This document shows positions 5,574-13,317 of a DNA stretch of 28,744 nt, one piece after another. A model generated the notes under the pieces. It had not been told where the DNA came from. It was given only the letters and a program-made list of their open reading frames with translations, and made no database searches. Made by a program: the position numbers and the translations under genes. The DNA is from a virus: positions 1 to 28,744 of the IMG/VR virus record IMGVR_UViG_3300033153_005202; one strand, 5' to 3'. Positions within the stretch are counted from its first letter, which is position 1; every line of letters begins with the position of its first letter.

Positions 5574-8021
5574 TTGCGTATCAAGAACTTTGATGAAGTA
5601 ACTTCAAAGCTTCAGTTACATCTCAACGACTATCTCGAAGAACAGGGTATAGACACCTCTAAAACATTCAGATGTATCAATCCTAAGCATGAGGACAGGA
5701 GTCCTTCTTGCAATACTCTGGGTGGAGATAGAACAGTTTTTCACTGTTTTTCGTGTGGAGTGAGTGGAGATATATTTAAAGCTATCCATTATCTGGAAGG
5801 AAAACCACTCGCAGGCAAAGAGTTTATCGTTGAAACTCTCATGTCTTTGGCGGAGAAATACGAAATAGAGATAGAGAGCACTCCGCTAACAGAAGACGAA
5901 ATCTATGAACTAGATACCTATAGAATCTACAGATTAGCCTCTGACTATATATCTAATGCTAACAATAGCGATAAGGTTAAGGAAGCTATTGAAAAACGTG
6001 GATGGACTACTGAGCTTTGTCAACAATATGGTGTTGGTTCTATTGACGACTACAAGAAGTTTAGAGAATATCTTAAGAACCTAGGGTTCTCTGCAGGTTT
6101 TGTTAACGACGTAGATCTCAATAGAGAAAATATATTCTCGCCCGACAATATTATTTTTACAATCAAGGATGAGCTTGGTAGACCAGTTGGTTTCTCTGCG
6201 CGCAATCTTAATTATACAGACGATAAAGCTCATGGTTCTAAGTATGTGAATCAAAGAACTACTGGCGCAAAATGCAATATCTACAAGAAAGGAACTCGTC
6301 TTTATGGCATGGATCAGCTCATTAGAGAGCACATGTCAAAGGATGATCCTGTCTATATCTTTGAAGGGTACTCAGATGTTCTTACAGCCGCGCAGAATGG
6401 ATTAACCAACTGCGTAGCTCTATCAGGAGTTAACTTCAGTGTAGATCAGGTACACTTACTCAAGGAATACAACTTCTATAAGGTGTTTATCTGTCTTGAT
6501 GGTGACGAGACAGGACAGAAAAGAACTACCGATATATTAGACAAGACATTCGGTAACCAGCGCGATATGAAAATATATGTCATCACTCTACCTGATGGAA
6601 CAGACCCAGACGCGCTCATACGAAGCGAAGGAATTAAATCCTTTTCTAAGTTAAAGAAATGGACTGCCTTTGAATGGAGATTAAACCAATTCTCTGACGA
6701 TGTGGAACCTGAAATCGTATGTGAAAATATGATTCCACTTATCTCTAATGAATCCTCTGCAATTAATAAAGAAAAACTAGAAACAACTCTTGCTGGATAC
6801 ACTGGAGTATCCATTAGAGCCATACATCAGGACGTAGAACAACTCTGCAACAGCAGAGAAGCGGAAGTTCACAGGAACAGACAAAAGGTTATAGATAGGG
6901 TACAACGTGCCTTAGATGTCGAACCTGTCAATGCTGAACAATTACTTCAGGAGGGCCTGAATGGCCTCTTTGAGCTTTCCAAGCAGTACGACACCGATAA
7001 CTTCTCAGAACAGTCTTACATCGAAGCCCTGGAGACACAGAAGGCAGAAGAAGAGGCTAAGGATGGGAGTTTCTCAGGCTTTATTCTTAGTGAAGATCTG
7101 GCTCCATTTGAAGAGGCTCTATGCGGCGACTGGAAGAAAGACGTTTGGCTTTGTTTCGGCGGCGGGGAGAATACAGGCAAAACTGCATTTGCATTGAAGT
7201 TACTACACGAGATCACAAGGCATGAAGAAAACAATGCCATGGGTATTTACCATACTATTGACGATACAAGAGGACAGTTGGTTCCTCGTCTCGTTTGCCT
7301 AGAAGAAGGAACGAGACAACTCACTATCAATCAGTCTATTGACCCTAATTTTTATATCAAGAGCGGACGATGCGATAAAGGTATACTCAAATTACGCAAC
7401 AAGGGGTATAAAGGATTACTCGAATTGGCAAAAGAAGGTCGATTCATTATGAAAGACTCTAATGATGGTCAATCTCTTGCCTATATAGAGAGTCTCATTA
7501 AATACTACAAGGAGAAATACCCAGATCGAAACCTTGTCTACGTTCTTGATAATTTTCACAAGATCCAAGACTTTCAAAACTATAAAGACGAAAGAGTTAG
7601 ATTCAAGACAATCAGCGGACTCATGAAGGGACTAGCTACCAAGTATCATATCTGTATCATCTGCACTGTTGAATATCCTAAACTCAGTCAAGGACAAATC
7701 CCCAATAATAACAATATCGGAGAGACAGCCAAGATTAAGTATGACGCTAATCTGATTTGCCATCTGTATAACGACCTACACGAGTATGGAGACAAGGCTA
7801 CTCACTTTCACCTAGATATAGATGGAACTAAGCTCCCTCGATTGATGATGAACTTCGGGAAGAATAAGATCTCTCCCTACAAAGGGAGACAATGGTATGA
7901 CTTCTACCCAGAGAAGGCTAATTTTAGATGTGCTGACGTATCAGAGGTAGAAGAGCAACTTGAAGGTAAGAAAAAGAAGAAGCAAAAAAAGATTGATTCG
8001 TTGGCTGTAGAAGATGATTGA
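5574..8021 (+). CDS. DNA primase-helicase (CHC2 zinc finger, Toprim, RecA-like helicase)
   Basis: This is an 815-residue protein with a full primase-helicase layout. A CHC2 zinc finger carries C34, H39, C58 and C61 (FHCFSCGVSGDIF). The Toprim domain has IFEGYSDV (E264) and LDGDETG (D309, D311). A linker and a RecA-like helicase follow, with Walker A GGGENTGKT near 529-537 and Walker B VYVLDNFHK near 652-660. It would synthesise RNA primers and unwind DNA at the phage fork, working with the DnaE polymerase encoded at the other end of the window. The start is TTG at 5574, with AATAGG about 10 bases upstream. No ATG fits, because later Met codons would remove the zinc finger. The C-terminus is Lys-rich. 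The next small gene starts within its last codons. Confidence 0.95.
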   Translation: MRIKNFDEVTSKLQLHLNDYLEEQGIDTSKTFRCINPKHEDRSPSCNTLGGDRTVFHCFSCGVSGDIFKAIHYLEGKPLAGKEFIVETLMSLAEKYEIEIESTPLTEDEIYELDTYRIYRLASDYISNANNSDKVKEAIEKRGWTTELCQQYGVGSIDDYKKFREYLKNLGFSAGFVNDVDLNRENIFSPDNIIFTIKDELGRPVGFSARNLNYTDDKAHGSKYVNQRTTGAKCNIYKKGTRLYGMDQLIREHMSKDDPVYIFEGYSDVLTAAQNGLTNCVALSGVNFSVDQVHLLKEYNFYKVFICLDGDETGQKRTTDILDKTFGNQRDMKIYVITLPDGTDPDALIRSEGIKSFSKLKKWTAFEWRLNQFSDDVEPEIVCENMIPLISNESSAINKEKLETTLAGYTGVSIRAIHQDVEQLCNSREAEVHRNRQKVIDRVQRALDVEPVNAEQLLQEGLNGLFELSKQYDTDNFSEQSYIEALETQKAEEEAKDGSFSGFILSEDLAPFEEALCGDWKKDVWLCFGGGENTGKTAFALKLLHEITRHEENNAMGIYHTIDDTRGQLVPRLVCLEEGTRQLTINQSIDPNFYIKSGRCDKGILKLRNKGYKGLLELAKEGRFIMKDSNDGQSLAYIESLIKYYKEKYPDRNLVYVLDNFHKIQDFQNYKDERVRFKTISGLMKGLATKYHICIICTVEYPKLSQGQIPNNNNIGETAKIKYDANLICHLYNDLHEYGDKATHFHLDIDGTKLPRLMMNFGKNKISPYKGRQWYDFYPEKANFRCADVSEVEEQLEGKKKKKQKKIDSLAVEDD

Positions 8022-8178
8022 TTTTGCTGAACTGTCCAATATTCTTGAAGAGATAGAGCAGGATAAAGAAGATCTACATGCTTTAGACTTGACAGAAGAG
8101 GAGATAGAAGGGTATATTGAGATGTTCAAGGATAATTTTTTCCCTGCGACGAAAATAAAAGAGAGGAAGAAAAATTGA
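8014..8178 (+). CDS. Small acidic helical protein, unknown
   Basis: This 54-residue frame (MIDFAELSNILEEIEQDKED and onward) overlaps the primase-helicase stop by 8 bases and ends by overlapping the next gene's TTG. The first 40 residues are strongly acidic and helical. The tail is basic (KIKERKKN). There is no recognisable motif. The tight overlaps on both sides and the good codon match to its neighbours are the main support. Translation is probably coupled to the primase gene, because there is no strong ribosome binding site. Confidence 0.6.
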   Translation: MIDFAELSNILEEIEQDKEDLHALDLTEEEIEGYIEMFKDNFFPATKIKERKKN

Positions 8179-8360
8179 CCTATTTATTTAAGTGCGAAGA
8201 GTGTGAAGTAGAGCAAGAGATTGAGTGTAAACTTGCCGAAAAGGATGAGCAATCTTGCCCTCTCTGTGATGCTCCGCCGGAGAAAATGAAGCAATTAATT
8301 AACTCCAAGATTCCAAAACATCTATCTTGGGGAACATGGAGGGACGTGACAAGTGACTAA
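8175..8360 (+). CDS. FmdB-like zinc-ribbon protein
   Basis: This 61-residue protein starts at TTG 8175, with GAGAGGA 7-8 bases upstream. Two CxxC pairs are separated by 22 residues (FKCEECEVEQE and SCPLCDAPPEKM), the layout of FmdB-type regulatory zinc ribbons, which are very common in phages and usually unassigned. A short basic tail with WGTWRDV follows. It overlaps the small acidic gene by 4 bases and the next gene by 8 bases. A DNA- or protein-binding adaptor role is likely but cannot be specified. Confidence 0.7.
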   Translation: MTYLFKCEECEVEQEIECKLAEKDEQSCPLCDAPPEKMKQLINSKIPKHLSWGTWRDVTSD

Positions 8361-8601
8361 ATATTTACCATTTAAAACTTGGTGGGGTGTTTTAAATTTC
8401 TTTGTACTTCAATGGTTTTTCTTTAGAGCTGAAAGAACTATAACGATTTCGCATGTTAGAGGTAGGCAGATTCTAAAGTTAATAGAAGTTAACATTAGAT
8501 ATCCGATAGTTCCTCTTTCTGGTTGGTGGACAGACTATAGAGGAATTTTCGTTGCTCCGAATAAAAGACTGAAGCTTTGGAGTATAGGAGAAAGTAAGTG
8601 A
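8353..8601 (+). CDS. Small aromatic-rich protein, unknown
   Basis: This 82-residue protein starts at GTG. The N-terminal third is very aromatic (WWGVLNFFVLQWFFFRAE) and may be a membrane-associated helix. The rest is a basic beta-rich stretch (RTITISHVRGRQILKLIEV, then GWWTDYRGIFVAP). No family was recognised. It overlaps both neighbours by 4-8 bases, and its end carries the ribosome binding site (ATAGGAG) of the next gene, so it belongs to the same operon. The alternatives are a small membrane protein or a peripheral membrane regulator. Confidence 0.55.
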   Translation: MTKYLPFKTWWGVLNFFVLQWFFFRAERTITISHVRGRQILKLIEVNIRYPIVPLSGWWTDYRGIFVAPNKRLKLWSIGESK

Positions 8602-9584
8602 CTAAACACCTTCTATCTATTCTTCTTGGTGTGCTACTGGCTATTTCTGTTGGTCTCGCGGGAAAAGTCCTTTGGGATAAATATCAGCTTGGCGAATTAA
8701 ATACAACTCTCAATGCGCAGCTCATGGAAGCTAATCTCGAATTAGGAAAGGCTGGGACTCAGTTTGGAGACGCTCAAGATTACATAAATCTACTTCAAAA
8801 AGATCTTCAGAAGCATATAAAGGATAACGACGAGATACTTACTCGTTATGGAGAGCTTGAGGCGGAATATACTGCCGTAGTAGATAATGTGCCAGCTACA
8901 GAAACTGTATATGTAGAGGGTCCTACTATTGAAGTTCCTATCGAGTTAAATCTTACAAGAGGTATGTTGTATCAAGCTATTACCTCTCAAGTATTGGCAG
9001 AAATACCTAAGATATTTTCAATTTACGAAGATCATCGTGTTTCAATTGGTTGTGCTGTTAGAAGTAGGCCAAATCGCGATAGAAAGATTCCTGTATTTAT
9101 ATCTTATGCTCTCAAGCTAAAAATTAGAGGTCAGATTGTAGAAGCAAGGACCGCATCTGGTGCTGTTAATTATTATCTCAATCTATTTGAGCTGGATCAT
9201 GAGGGTAATGACGTAGGCAAGTTTAAGCTTACTAAGTTTGATGTTGTTGTCCAGAAACCAGGAGAAAAACAGTTCTTTTGGTTTGCTCCATACCTTGATC
9301 TTGGTGGCAGTATAGGAATAGATACAGACGTTTCATTTTCCGCCTCTCTATCTGCAGGTGTTTCTTTTATGGGGTACGGACATACTAAGAATGATCTTTC
9401 CTGGAGATTCCTTCATCTTGGAGCAGAGTTATCTAATGACAGTATCGGTCTTTCTTTCGCCCCGGCGCAATGGAATATCGGTGATGTCATTCCTCTTGTC
9501 AGAAATCTATGGATAGCACCTCAGGGAGCTATATTCACTGACGGAAGAAAATCTCTAGGGTTACAACTAACGGTAGGACTGTAA
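8598..9584 (+). CDS. Membrane-anchored coiled-coil protein with a beta-rich C-terminal half, unknown
   Basis: This 328-residue protein starts at GTG 8598 after ATAGGAG. Residues 1-25 form a signal anchor (LLSILLGVLLAISVGLAGKV). Residues 30-100 are a coiled coil (repeated L/E/N/Q heptads). A mixed domain covers about 110-220. Residues 225-328 alternate polar and hydrophobic residues with Gly, ending in LQLTVGL with a terminal hydrophobic residue. This resembles a short outer-membrane-type beta sheet (FWFAPYLDLGGSIGIDTDVS, then SASLSAGVSFMGYG). An anchor plus coiled coil could also mean a spanin-like or host-envelope protein. It follows the primase operon rather than the lysis genes. No known family was recognised. 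Confidence 0.6.
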   Translation: MTKHLLSILLGVLLAISVGLAGKVLWDKYQLGELNTTLNAQLMEANLELGKAGTQFGDAQDYINLLQKDLQKHIKDNDEILTRYGELEAEYTAVVDNVPATETVYVEGPTIEVPIELNLTRGMLYQAITSQVLAEIPKIFSIYEDHRVSIGCAVRSRPNRDRKIPVFISYALKLKIRGQIVEARTASGAVNYYLNLFELDHEGNDVGKFKLTKFDVVVQKPGEKQFFWFAPYLDLGGSIGIDTDVSFSASLSAGVSFMGYGHTKNDLSWRFLHLGAELSNDSIGLSFAPAQWNIGDVIPLVRNLWIAPQGAIFTDGRKSLGLQLTVGL

Positions 9585-10094
9585 ATGGCTAGACTATCGA
9601 ACAGACAGAAGGCAATAAACAAATACCGTATTCAACCTGATCTCATGGTTCGTAGACCGTTAGTCAAACATATTGTTTGGCAGAATGATAAAAAATTGTC
9701 TTTTGATTATTATGACGAGATACCTCGGGATGAATATGAAAGCGAAGACGGTCCTATTGATTGCGACTTTGATCGTGAACCATACTATTCCGAAGTGCAA
9801 GATATCTCGGGAAAATTACTTATTAAAGCGCTATCAGATTTAATAGAAGAATATAACCTCAAAGACGCTTATATCGCATGGGTAACTAATTATGACGGCT
9901 ATTTTGAAGACGCTTATGTCTATGGATATATTCCTAAGACAGAAGAAGATATTGATAGAGAGATAGCAGAAGGTATCGAAAAAGATAAAGAAAAAGAACG
10001 AAAGAAAGAGGCCATAATGATAGCTAGAGAGGCTAAGAAAAAAAAGAAAGAACTGGCTCTTCTAGCCGAATTAGAAAAGAAGTATAAAGAGTAA
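9585..10094 (+). CDS. Acidic protein with a long charged C-terminal helix, unknown
   Basis: This 169-residue protein has its ATG directly after the previous stop (TAAATG). The first 30 residues are basic. Residues 45-75 are very acidic (DEYESEDGPIDCDFD). Residues 80-115 look like a small folded unit (DLIEEYNLKDAYIAWVTNYD). The last 50 residues form an almost uninterrupted charged helix (EKDKEKERKKEAIMIAREAK and further Lys/Glu), a likely coiled coil. No catalytic motif is visible. A scaffolding or nucleic-acid-bridging role is possible but not shown. Confidence 0.65.
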   Translation: MARLSNRQKAINKYRIQPDLMVRRPLVKHIVWQNDKKLSFDYYDEIPRDEYESEDGPIDCDFDREPYYSEVQDISGKLLIKALSDLIEEYNLKDAYIAWVTNYDGYFEDAYVYGYIPKTEEDIDREIAEGIEKDKEKERKKEAIMIAREAKKKKKELALLAELEKKYKE

Positions 10095-10099
10095 TTAAT

Positions 10100-10801
10100 G
10101 TGCGTGTTCCTCTCAACAGCGTAGCAGATTTCGCCAGATGCCCCCACTTCTACCATCTGTCTAAGTCAGAATCTGACACTCTACAGACAGAGATTATTAA
10201 GAAAGTCATAGCCAAGTGTTACGTTAAACGTATTGGCTATTCTAAGAAAGTAGAGTGGAGAGTGCTTACTAACTGGGTAGATAAGTTAGTTTTTAGGGAT
10301 GTAGATATATTTCTAGAAAATTCTTTTCAGGCCGCGCGGAAAATAAGTGAAGACATCCTACGCTTCATGCATAGATGGTACCATACCTACTATATAGGTG
10401 ATGACAGAGAGGGTTTCTCTAATATTCCATTAGAATGTGAGTTGGGATATCATTCTATATGCGCTACTGCTCCTGTGTTCCTATTGGACAATATTCCAGA
10501 ATTATATATAATAGACACTAGAGATATACCCGTTTTGTTTGAGGATTTTAAACTTAGGCTGTATGCATGGTTGATTATCAGATTGATGGAAGTGAAGAAG
10601 GTCCGAATAAAATTTTTCCAAATTACAGAACGCTATGGAATGGAAGTGAGACAAGAAACCTTCTCTGCGAAGAATGTTTCTGGCATGGATAAGTACGTAT
10701 TTCATATCATGGATAGCATTAGTCGAAATGTAGACTATCAATCTATCACTGGTCTATGCTATCATTGCAAGTGTAAAAAGAAGTGCATGACAGGGAGATA
10801 G
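10100..10801 (+). CDS. Second Cas4-like (PD-(D/E)XK family) Fe-S protein, active site possibly degenerate
   Basis: This 233-residue protein starts at GTG 10100. It begins with FARCPHFYHL, the N-terminal Cys motif of Cas4/AddB-type nucleases. It ends with LCYHCKCKKKCMTGR, giving C-x2-C-x5-C, the matching C-terminal half of a 4Fe-4S site. Between them, IIDTRDIPVLFEDFKLRLYA is placed like the D...ExK region, but the expected E-x-K reads E-D-F-K with altered spacing. The following helix LRLYAWLIIRL fits the RecB-family QxxxY helix. So the fold is probable, while nuclease activity is uncertain. It may be a structural partner of the exonuclease at 4624. It shares no obvious full-length identity with that protein. 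Confidence 0.6.
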   Translation: MRVPLNSVADFARCPHFYHLSKSESDTLQTEIIKKVIAKCYVKRIGYSKKVEWRVLTNWVDKLVFRDVDIFLENSFQAARKISEDILRFMHRWYHTYYIGDDREGFSNIPLECELGYHSICATAPVFLLDNIPELYIIDTRDIPVLFEDFKLRLYAWLIIRLMEVKKVRIKFFQITERYGMEVRQETFSAKNVSGMDKYVFHIMDSISRNVDYQSITGLCYHCKCKKKCMTGR

Positions 10802-10804
10802 ATA

Positions 10805-10996
10805 ATGTTGAAGTTCAAGAACGAGAAAGGCGAAACAGTATTCAAGATTGAAGACGATGATTCTAAACCGAAAACAGTGGATGATGAGTGTCTCAAGTGT
10901 AAGCAGAAGGGTGACGCAAAGAGCGGAGAGTATCCCTGTCCAGAGTGCGACAGGCCACTGATCCACGACGAAGACGAACCAGAAGGAGAGGAATAA
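10805..10996 (+). CDS. Small acidic zinc-ribbon protein, unknown
   Basis: This 63-residue protein has its ATG at 10805 after AGGGAG. Two CxxC pairs (ECLKCKQ and YPCPECDRP) are separated by about 14 residues and can bind one zinc. The tail is almost entirely acidic (HDEDEPEGEE). The stop overlaps the next ATG (TAATG), so the genes are coupled. It is probably a protein-binding adaptor. The function is not recognisable. Confidence 0.6.
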   Translation: MLKFKNEKGETVFKIEDDDSKPKTVDDECLKCKQKGDAKSGEYPCPECDRPLIHDEDEPEGEE

Positions 10997-11313
10997 TGCC
11001 AGGTATAGTAAAGTACGAAGATATGGAAAGAGAACTTCTTGACGCACAGTACAAACAAGATAATCCAGCTGTTCTAAAGTGCAAGAAGTGTGGCTCTACC
11101 TACTTCTCAGAAGAATCATTCACTCAATATAAGGCTGATCATATTGTAGCCCTTGGTCAGAGACCACCATTCATTACGACTAAGCCTGCATTTATTATCC
11201 TTAAGTGTGTTTGTGGAGAGCTGTATGAGGTTCGTACTAGCAGAGGTCCTAATAAGAAGGCTAATGAAGAGTATGATAACTTCCTAGATGTCGTAGAAAA
11301 GAATAATAAATGA
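10996..11313 (+). CDS. Zinc-ribbon protein, unknown
   Basis: This 105-residue protein begins at ATG 10996 after AAGGAGAGG. A zinc ribbon is formed by LKCKKCGSTYF (CxxC, residues about 29-32) and LKCVCGELYEV (CxC, about 71-73), separated by a hydrophobic and proline-bearing insert (PPFITTKPAFI). The C-terminus is a charged helix. The frame is open upstream to 10945, but that start would overlap the previous gene and has no ribosome binding site. It belongs to the run of small zinc proteins in this operon. No specific family was recognised. Confidence 0.65.
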   Translation: MPGIVKYEDMERELLDAQYKQDNPAVLKCKKCGSTYFSEESFTQYKADHIVALGQRPPFITTKPAFIILKCVCGELYEVRTSRGPNKKANEEYDNFLDVVEKNNK

Positions 11314-11549
11314 GCAAACCTGGAAGAGTAGAATTTTGTTTAACAGCTGAATATCTTGAATCAATTTTTGATTTGCCGGGCGATATATATAGTATAGTTT
11401 TCAATCCGTCAACAAGGATAGTTAAGATATATTGTTTTACTGATGATATAGGTGTCGGTGAAGGAATGGAAGCTCCACGTCGTCGATTAGATGATTCAGT
11501 ACTTGAAAAATTAGATTTTATTCGCCGAGCAGTAGATGATCAAGATTAA
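11310..11549 (+). CDS. Small protein, unknown
   Basis: This 79-residue protein has its ATG overlapping the previous TGA. It looks like a small alpha/beta fold (RVEFCLTAEYLESIFDLPGD, then IYSIVFNPSTRIVKIYCFTD), with a charged C-terminal helix (LDDSVLEKLDFIRRAVDDQ). No motif is recognised. The last codons overlap the next gene by 14 bases. Support comes from operon continuity and neighbour-like codon use. Confidence 0.6.
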   Translation: MSKPGRVEFCLTAEYLESIFDLPGDIYSIVFNPSTRIVKIYCFTDDIGVGEGMEAPRRRLDDSVLEKLDFIRRAVDDQD

Positions 11550-11862
11550 GGATAGAAACATAGTTCCTATCCCTGGTAACCCACATATGTTACGATTAGC
11601 GATCTTAACCAAGGGTATATTCAGAGAGTTCTGGGTAATGCTTTGTATCGCCGGCGAACATAAAGGAAAGTGTTATATAGAAGAATATGTATCTACCATG
11701 ACTCTATATTCGGAAGATATCTATGGTAATTTTAAGTTTATCGAAGAGGATAAATTGGCAGAAGACTTGACTCGCTTCTCTGAATTGCATAAGCTAACCG
11801 ATATTGCGGAACGGGCAAGCGAAATGTCTGAGTGTGGTCTTGGACACGTAGTATTTAATTAG
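11536..11862 (+). CDS. Small protein, unknown
   Basis: This 108-residue protein starts at ATG 11536 inside the end of the previous gene. It has a beta-rich first half (IVPIPGNPHMLRLAILTKG, then FWVMLCIAGEHKGKCYIEEY) and a helical second half (LAEDLTRFSELHKLTDIAER). There is no catalytic signature. The codons ATC-GCC-GGC-GAA at 11646-11657 contain a perfect 10-bp GC palindrome that is unusual for this AT-rich gene. Confidence 0.6.
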   Translation: MIKIKDRNIVPIPGNPHMLRLAILTKGIFREFWVMLCIAGEHKGKCYIEEYVSTMTLYSEDIYGNFKFIEEDKLAEDLTRFSELHKLTDIAERASEMSECGLGHVVFN

Positions 11863-11874
11863 AAAGGAATAGAG

Positions 11875-12360
11875 ATGTGCGACTTTAGTAGACCTTATTA
11901 CCATGACGGAACTCCTGTTGCATATGTTGGTCATGTAGACGATTTTTATGATGGAGATTGTTGTTGTTGGACAACTAGGTTTGAAGAAGCAGAATGCCCT
12001 GAGTTAACACAACCTGGGATGTACGCAGCAGGACATTCTGGTTGTTGGAATTTTTATTTCGACGGTCAGAAAACCTATCTATCAGAAGACGAAATGCCTC
12101 ATGGTATGTATTGGGAAGATAGCTATTGCTGTAGCAACGAGCCCAGTAGCGATCCTAAGTTTTTTGCACAAAGAAGTATATGGCTCGGAAAACCCTGGGA
12201 ACAACTCATGATAGGGGATTGTATAGCAACTTGTATGAAGTGTTTTTGTATAGCGGCTGGAGAATGGATAGGACAGGAAGGTTGTAAATGTAAGAATCCT
12301 CATTGGTCTATGGATAGTGATGCGATTAGGAAAGCAAAAGAGAAAGCTGGGAAAAAATGA
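11875..12360 (+). CDS. Cysteine- and aromatic-rich protein, unknown
   Basis: This 161-residue protein has its ATG at 11875 after AAAGGAA. It contains about 17 cysteines (GDCCCWTTRFEEAECP, SYCCSNEP, CIATCMKCFCIA, GCKCKNPHW) and many Trp/Tyr/Asp residues. No spacing fits one known finger, but several metal sites or a cysteine-rich scaffold are likely. The middle region GMYAAGHSGCWNFYFDGQ looks like a beta unit. It ends by overlapping the EDxHD endonuclease gene (ATGA). Function unknown. Confidence 0.6.
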   Translation: MCDFSRPYYHDGTPVAYVGHVDDFYDGDCCCWTTRFEEAECPELTQPGMYAAGHSGCWNFYFDGQKTYLSEDEMPHGMYWEDSYCCSNEPSSDPKFFAQRSIWLGKPWEQLMIGDCIATCMKCFCIAAGEWIGQEGCKCKNPHWSMDSDAIRKAKEKAGKK

Positions 12361-12887
12361 CCTCGCGCGGCGAAGAAAAACTTCTCGATCTACTCCAGGA
12401 GTACTTCCCTGGTAAAGAGATAGTTAAGGAATATTCTTTCTCTAATGGATTGAGATTAGACTTCTATCTTCCTGAATTAAATCTAGCATTTGAATTCGAC
12501 GGTATTCAACACAGTAAGTATATTGATTTCTTTCACGAGAATAAGTCTTCCTTCCACGCGGCGCAAAATAAAGACGAACAGAAGGAATGGATCTGTTCTC
12601 AACTAGGAATCAACCTAATAAGAATTGACTTCAGTGAGCACCTAAGCCTCTCTACGCTCGATAACAAATACGATGGACCTGGCGATGGAATCGTACAACC
12701 AGAAGCTGAGAAGCACCTTTCTGGGGCTCTCAAGGCAAAGATTAGGCAGAAGGAAATGCGTAGAAAGAATCACGCTAGATACAAGGACTCAGACTACTAC
12801 AAGGCGCAGCTAGAGAAGGCCAAAGAGTACCGTAGAGAGAGTCAGAGGAAGGCGAAGGAGTCTAAAAAGCAACGTGATACTTCTTAG
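12357..12887 (+). CDS. EDxHD / VSR-like (PD-(D/E)XK fold) endonuclease with a basic tail
   Basis: This is a 176-residue protein. The core shows a helix Glu (GEEKLL, E6/E7), LRLDFYLPE (D35), FEFDGIQH (D48, H52) and QNKDEQKEWICSQLGINLIRI (D73). That is the E...D...xH...D arrangement of the VSR-like homing endonucleases (EDxHD group) and DUF559-like nucleases. Residues 120-176 are a strongly basic helix (KIRQKEMRRKNHARYKDSD, then KEYRRESQRKAKESKKQ) suited to DNA binding. It may be a free-standing homing endonuclease or a phage repair nuclease. The insertion target is not apparent. It is the second protein of this type in the window; the other is nested in the dnaE intein. Confidence 0.7.
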   Translation: MTSRGEEKLLDLLQEYFPGKEIVKEYSFSNGLRLDFYLPELNLAFEFDGIQHSKYIDFFHENKSSFHAAQNKDEQKEWICSQLGINLIRIDFSEHLSLSTLDNKYDGPGDGIVQPEAEKHLSGALKAKIRQKEMRRKNHARYKDSDYYKAQLEKAKEYRRESQRKAKESKKQRDTS

Positions 12888-13002
12888 CTAGCTTCCTCAG
12901 TACTTCCTTCTTAATCTTCTGCTTTCTTTCCTCTTCTTCTCTAACCTTTTCATCAACCTTAGGCTTACTAGATAGACCGTAAAGAATAGATCTAATTATC
13001 AT
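12862..13002 (-). CDS. Small basic helical protein, unknown
   Basis: This 46-residue frame starts at 13002 with GGAAAG about 6 bases before the ATG. The sequence (MIIRSILYGLSSKPKVDEKV, then a run of E/K/R, ending KKYHVAF) is a hydrophobic start followed by a charged helix. It ends inside the 3' end of the convergent plus-strand endonuclease gene (26-base overlap). Support: a good ribosome binding site and co-orientation with the next minus-strand gene. The overlap makes it less certain than its neighbours. Confidence 0.5.
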   Translation of the reverse strand: MIIRSILYGLSSKPKVDEKVREEEERKQKIKKEVLRKLAKKYHVAF

Positions 13003-13015
13003 CTGTCTTTCCTTT

Positions 13016-13228
13016 CTAGCGAGCTGAAACGAGGAAGACTAGAATCTCTGTCGATTCAGGACCCATGTGTTCCTCTCCATAGAATTCATAACATTTACCT
13101 TCATAACCTTCGGCAGGTTCTTCACCACAGGATCTTACTACATTATAGGAATGGTCACGGCCATGGGTAACAACAGGTATATCATCATCTAGTCCTTCTA
13201 GTTTCTTTCTTAGTTCTCCAACTGTCAT
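13016..13228 (-). CDS. Small conserved-type phage protein (MTVGELRKKL), unknown
   Basis: This 70-residue protein has its ATG at 13228 with AAGGAAAA upstream. It begins MTVGELRKKLEGLDDDIPVV, a form often seen in short phage and prophage proteins of unknown function. An acidic middle (SCGEEPAEGYEGKCYEFYGE) and a hydrophobic end (TEILVFLVSAR) follow. The frame stays open to 13366, but those codons lie over the divergent endolysin gene and its promoter, so the short form is chosen. A GC-rich palindrome (13242-13255) lies just upstream of its ribosome binding site. Confidence 0.65.
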   Translation of the reverse strand: MTVGELRKKLEGLDDDIPVVTHGRDHSYNVVRSCGEEPAEGYEGKCYEFYGEEHMGPESTEILVFLVSAR

Positions 13229-13282
13229 TTGTTTTCCTTTCTCCGCCGGGGCGGAATTAATTCTTCCAATTTTTTTCTTTGT

Positions 13283-13291
13283 TGATATACT
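13283..13291 (+). promoter_or_regulatory. Extended -10 promoter for the endolysin gene
   Basis: TGATATACT matches the extended -10 pattern TGnTATAnT. A weak -35 (TTCCAA, 13264-13269) lies 16 bases upstream. Transcription would begin near 13298, ahead of GAGGGAG (13301-13307) and the ATG at 13318. The same nonamer with one change (TGATATAAT) precedes the plus-strand gene at 17582. Confidence 0.5.
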
Positions 13292-13317
13292 TACACTAAA
13301 GAGGGAGATAACAATAG

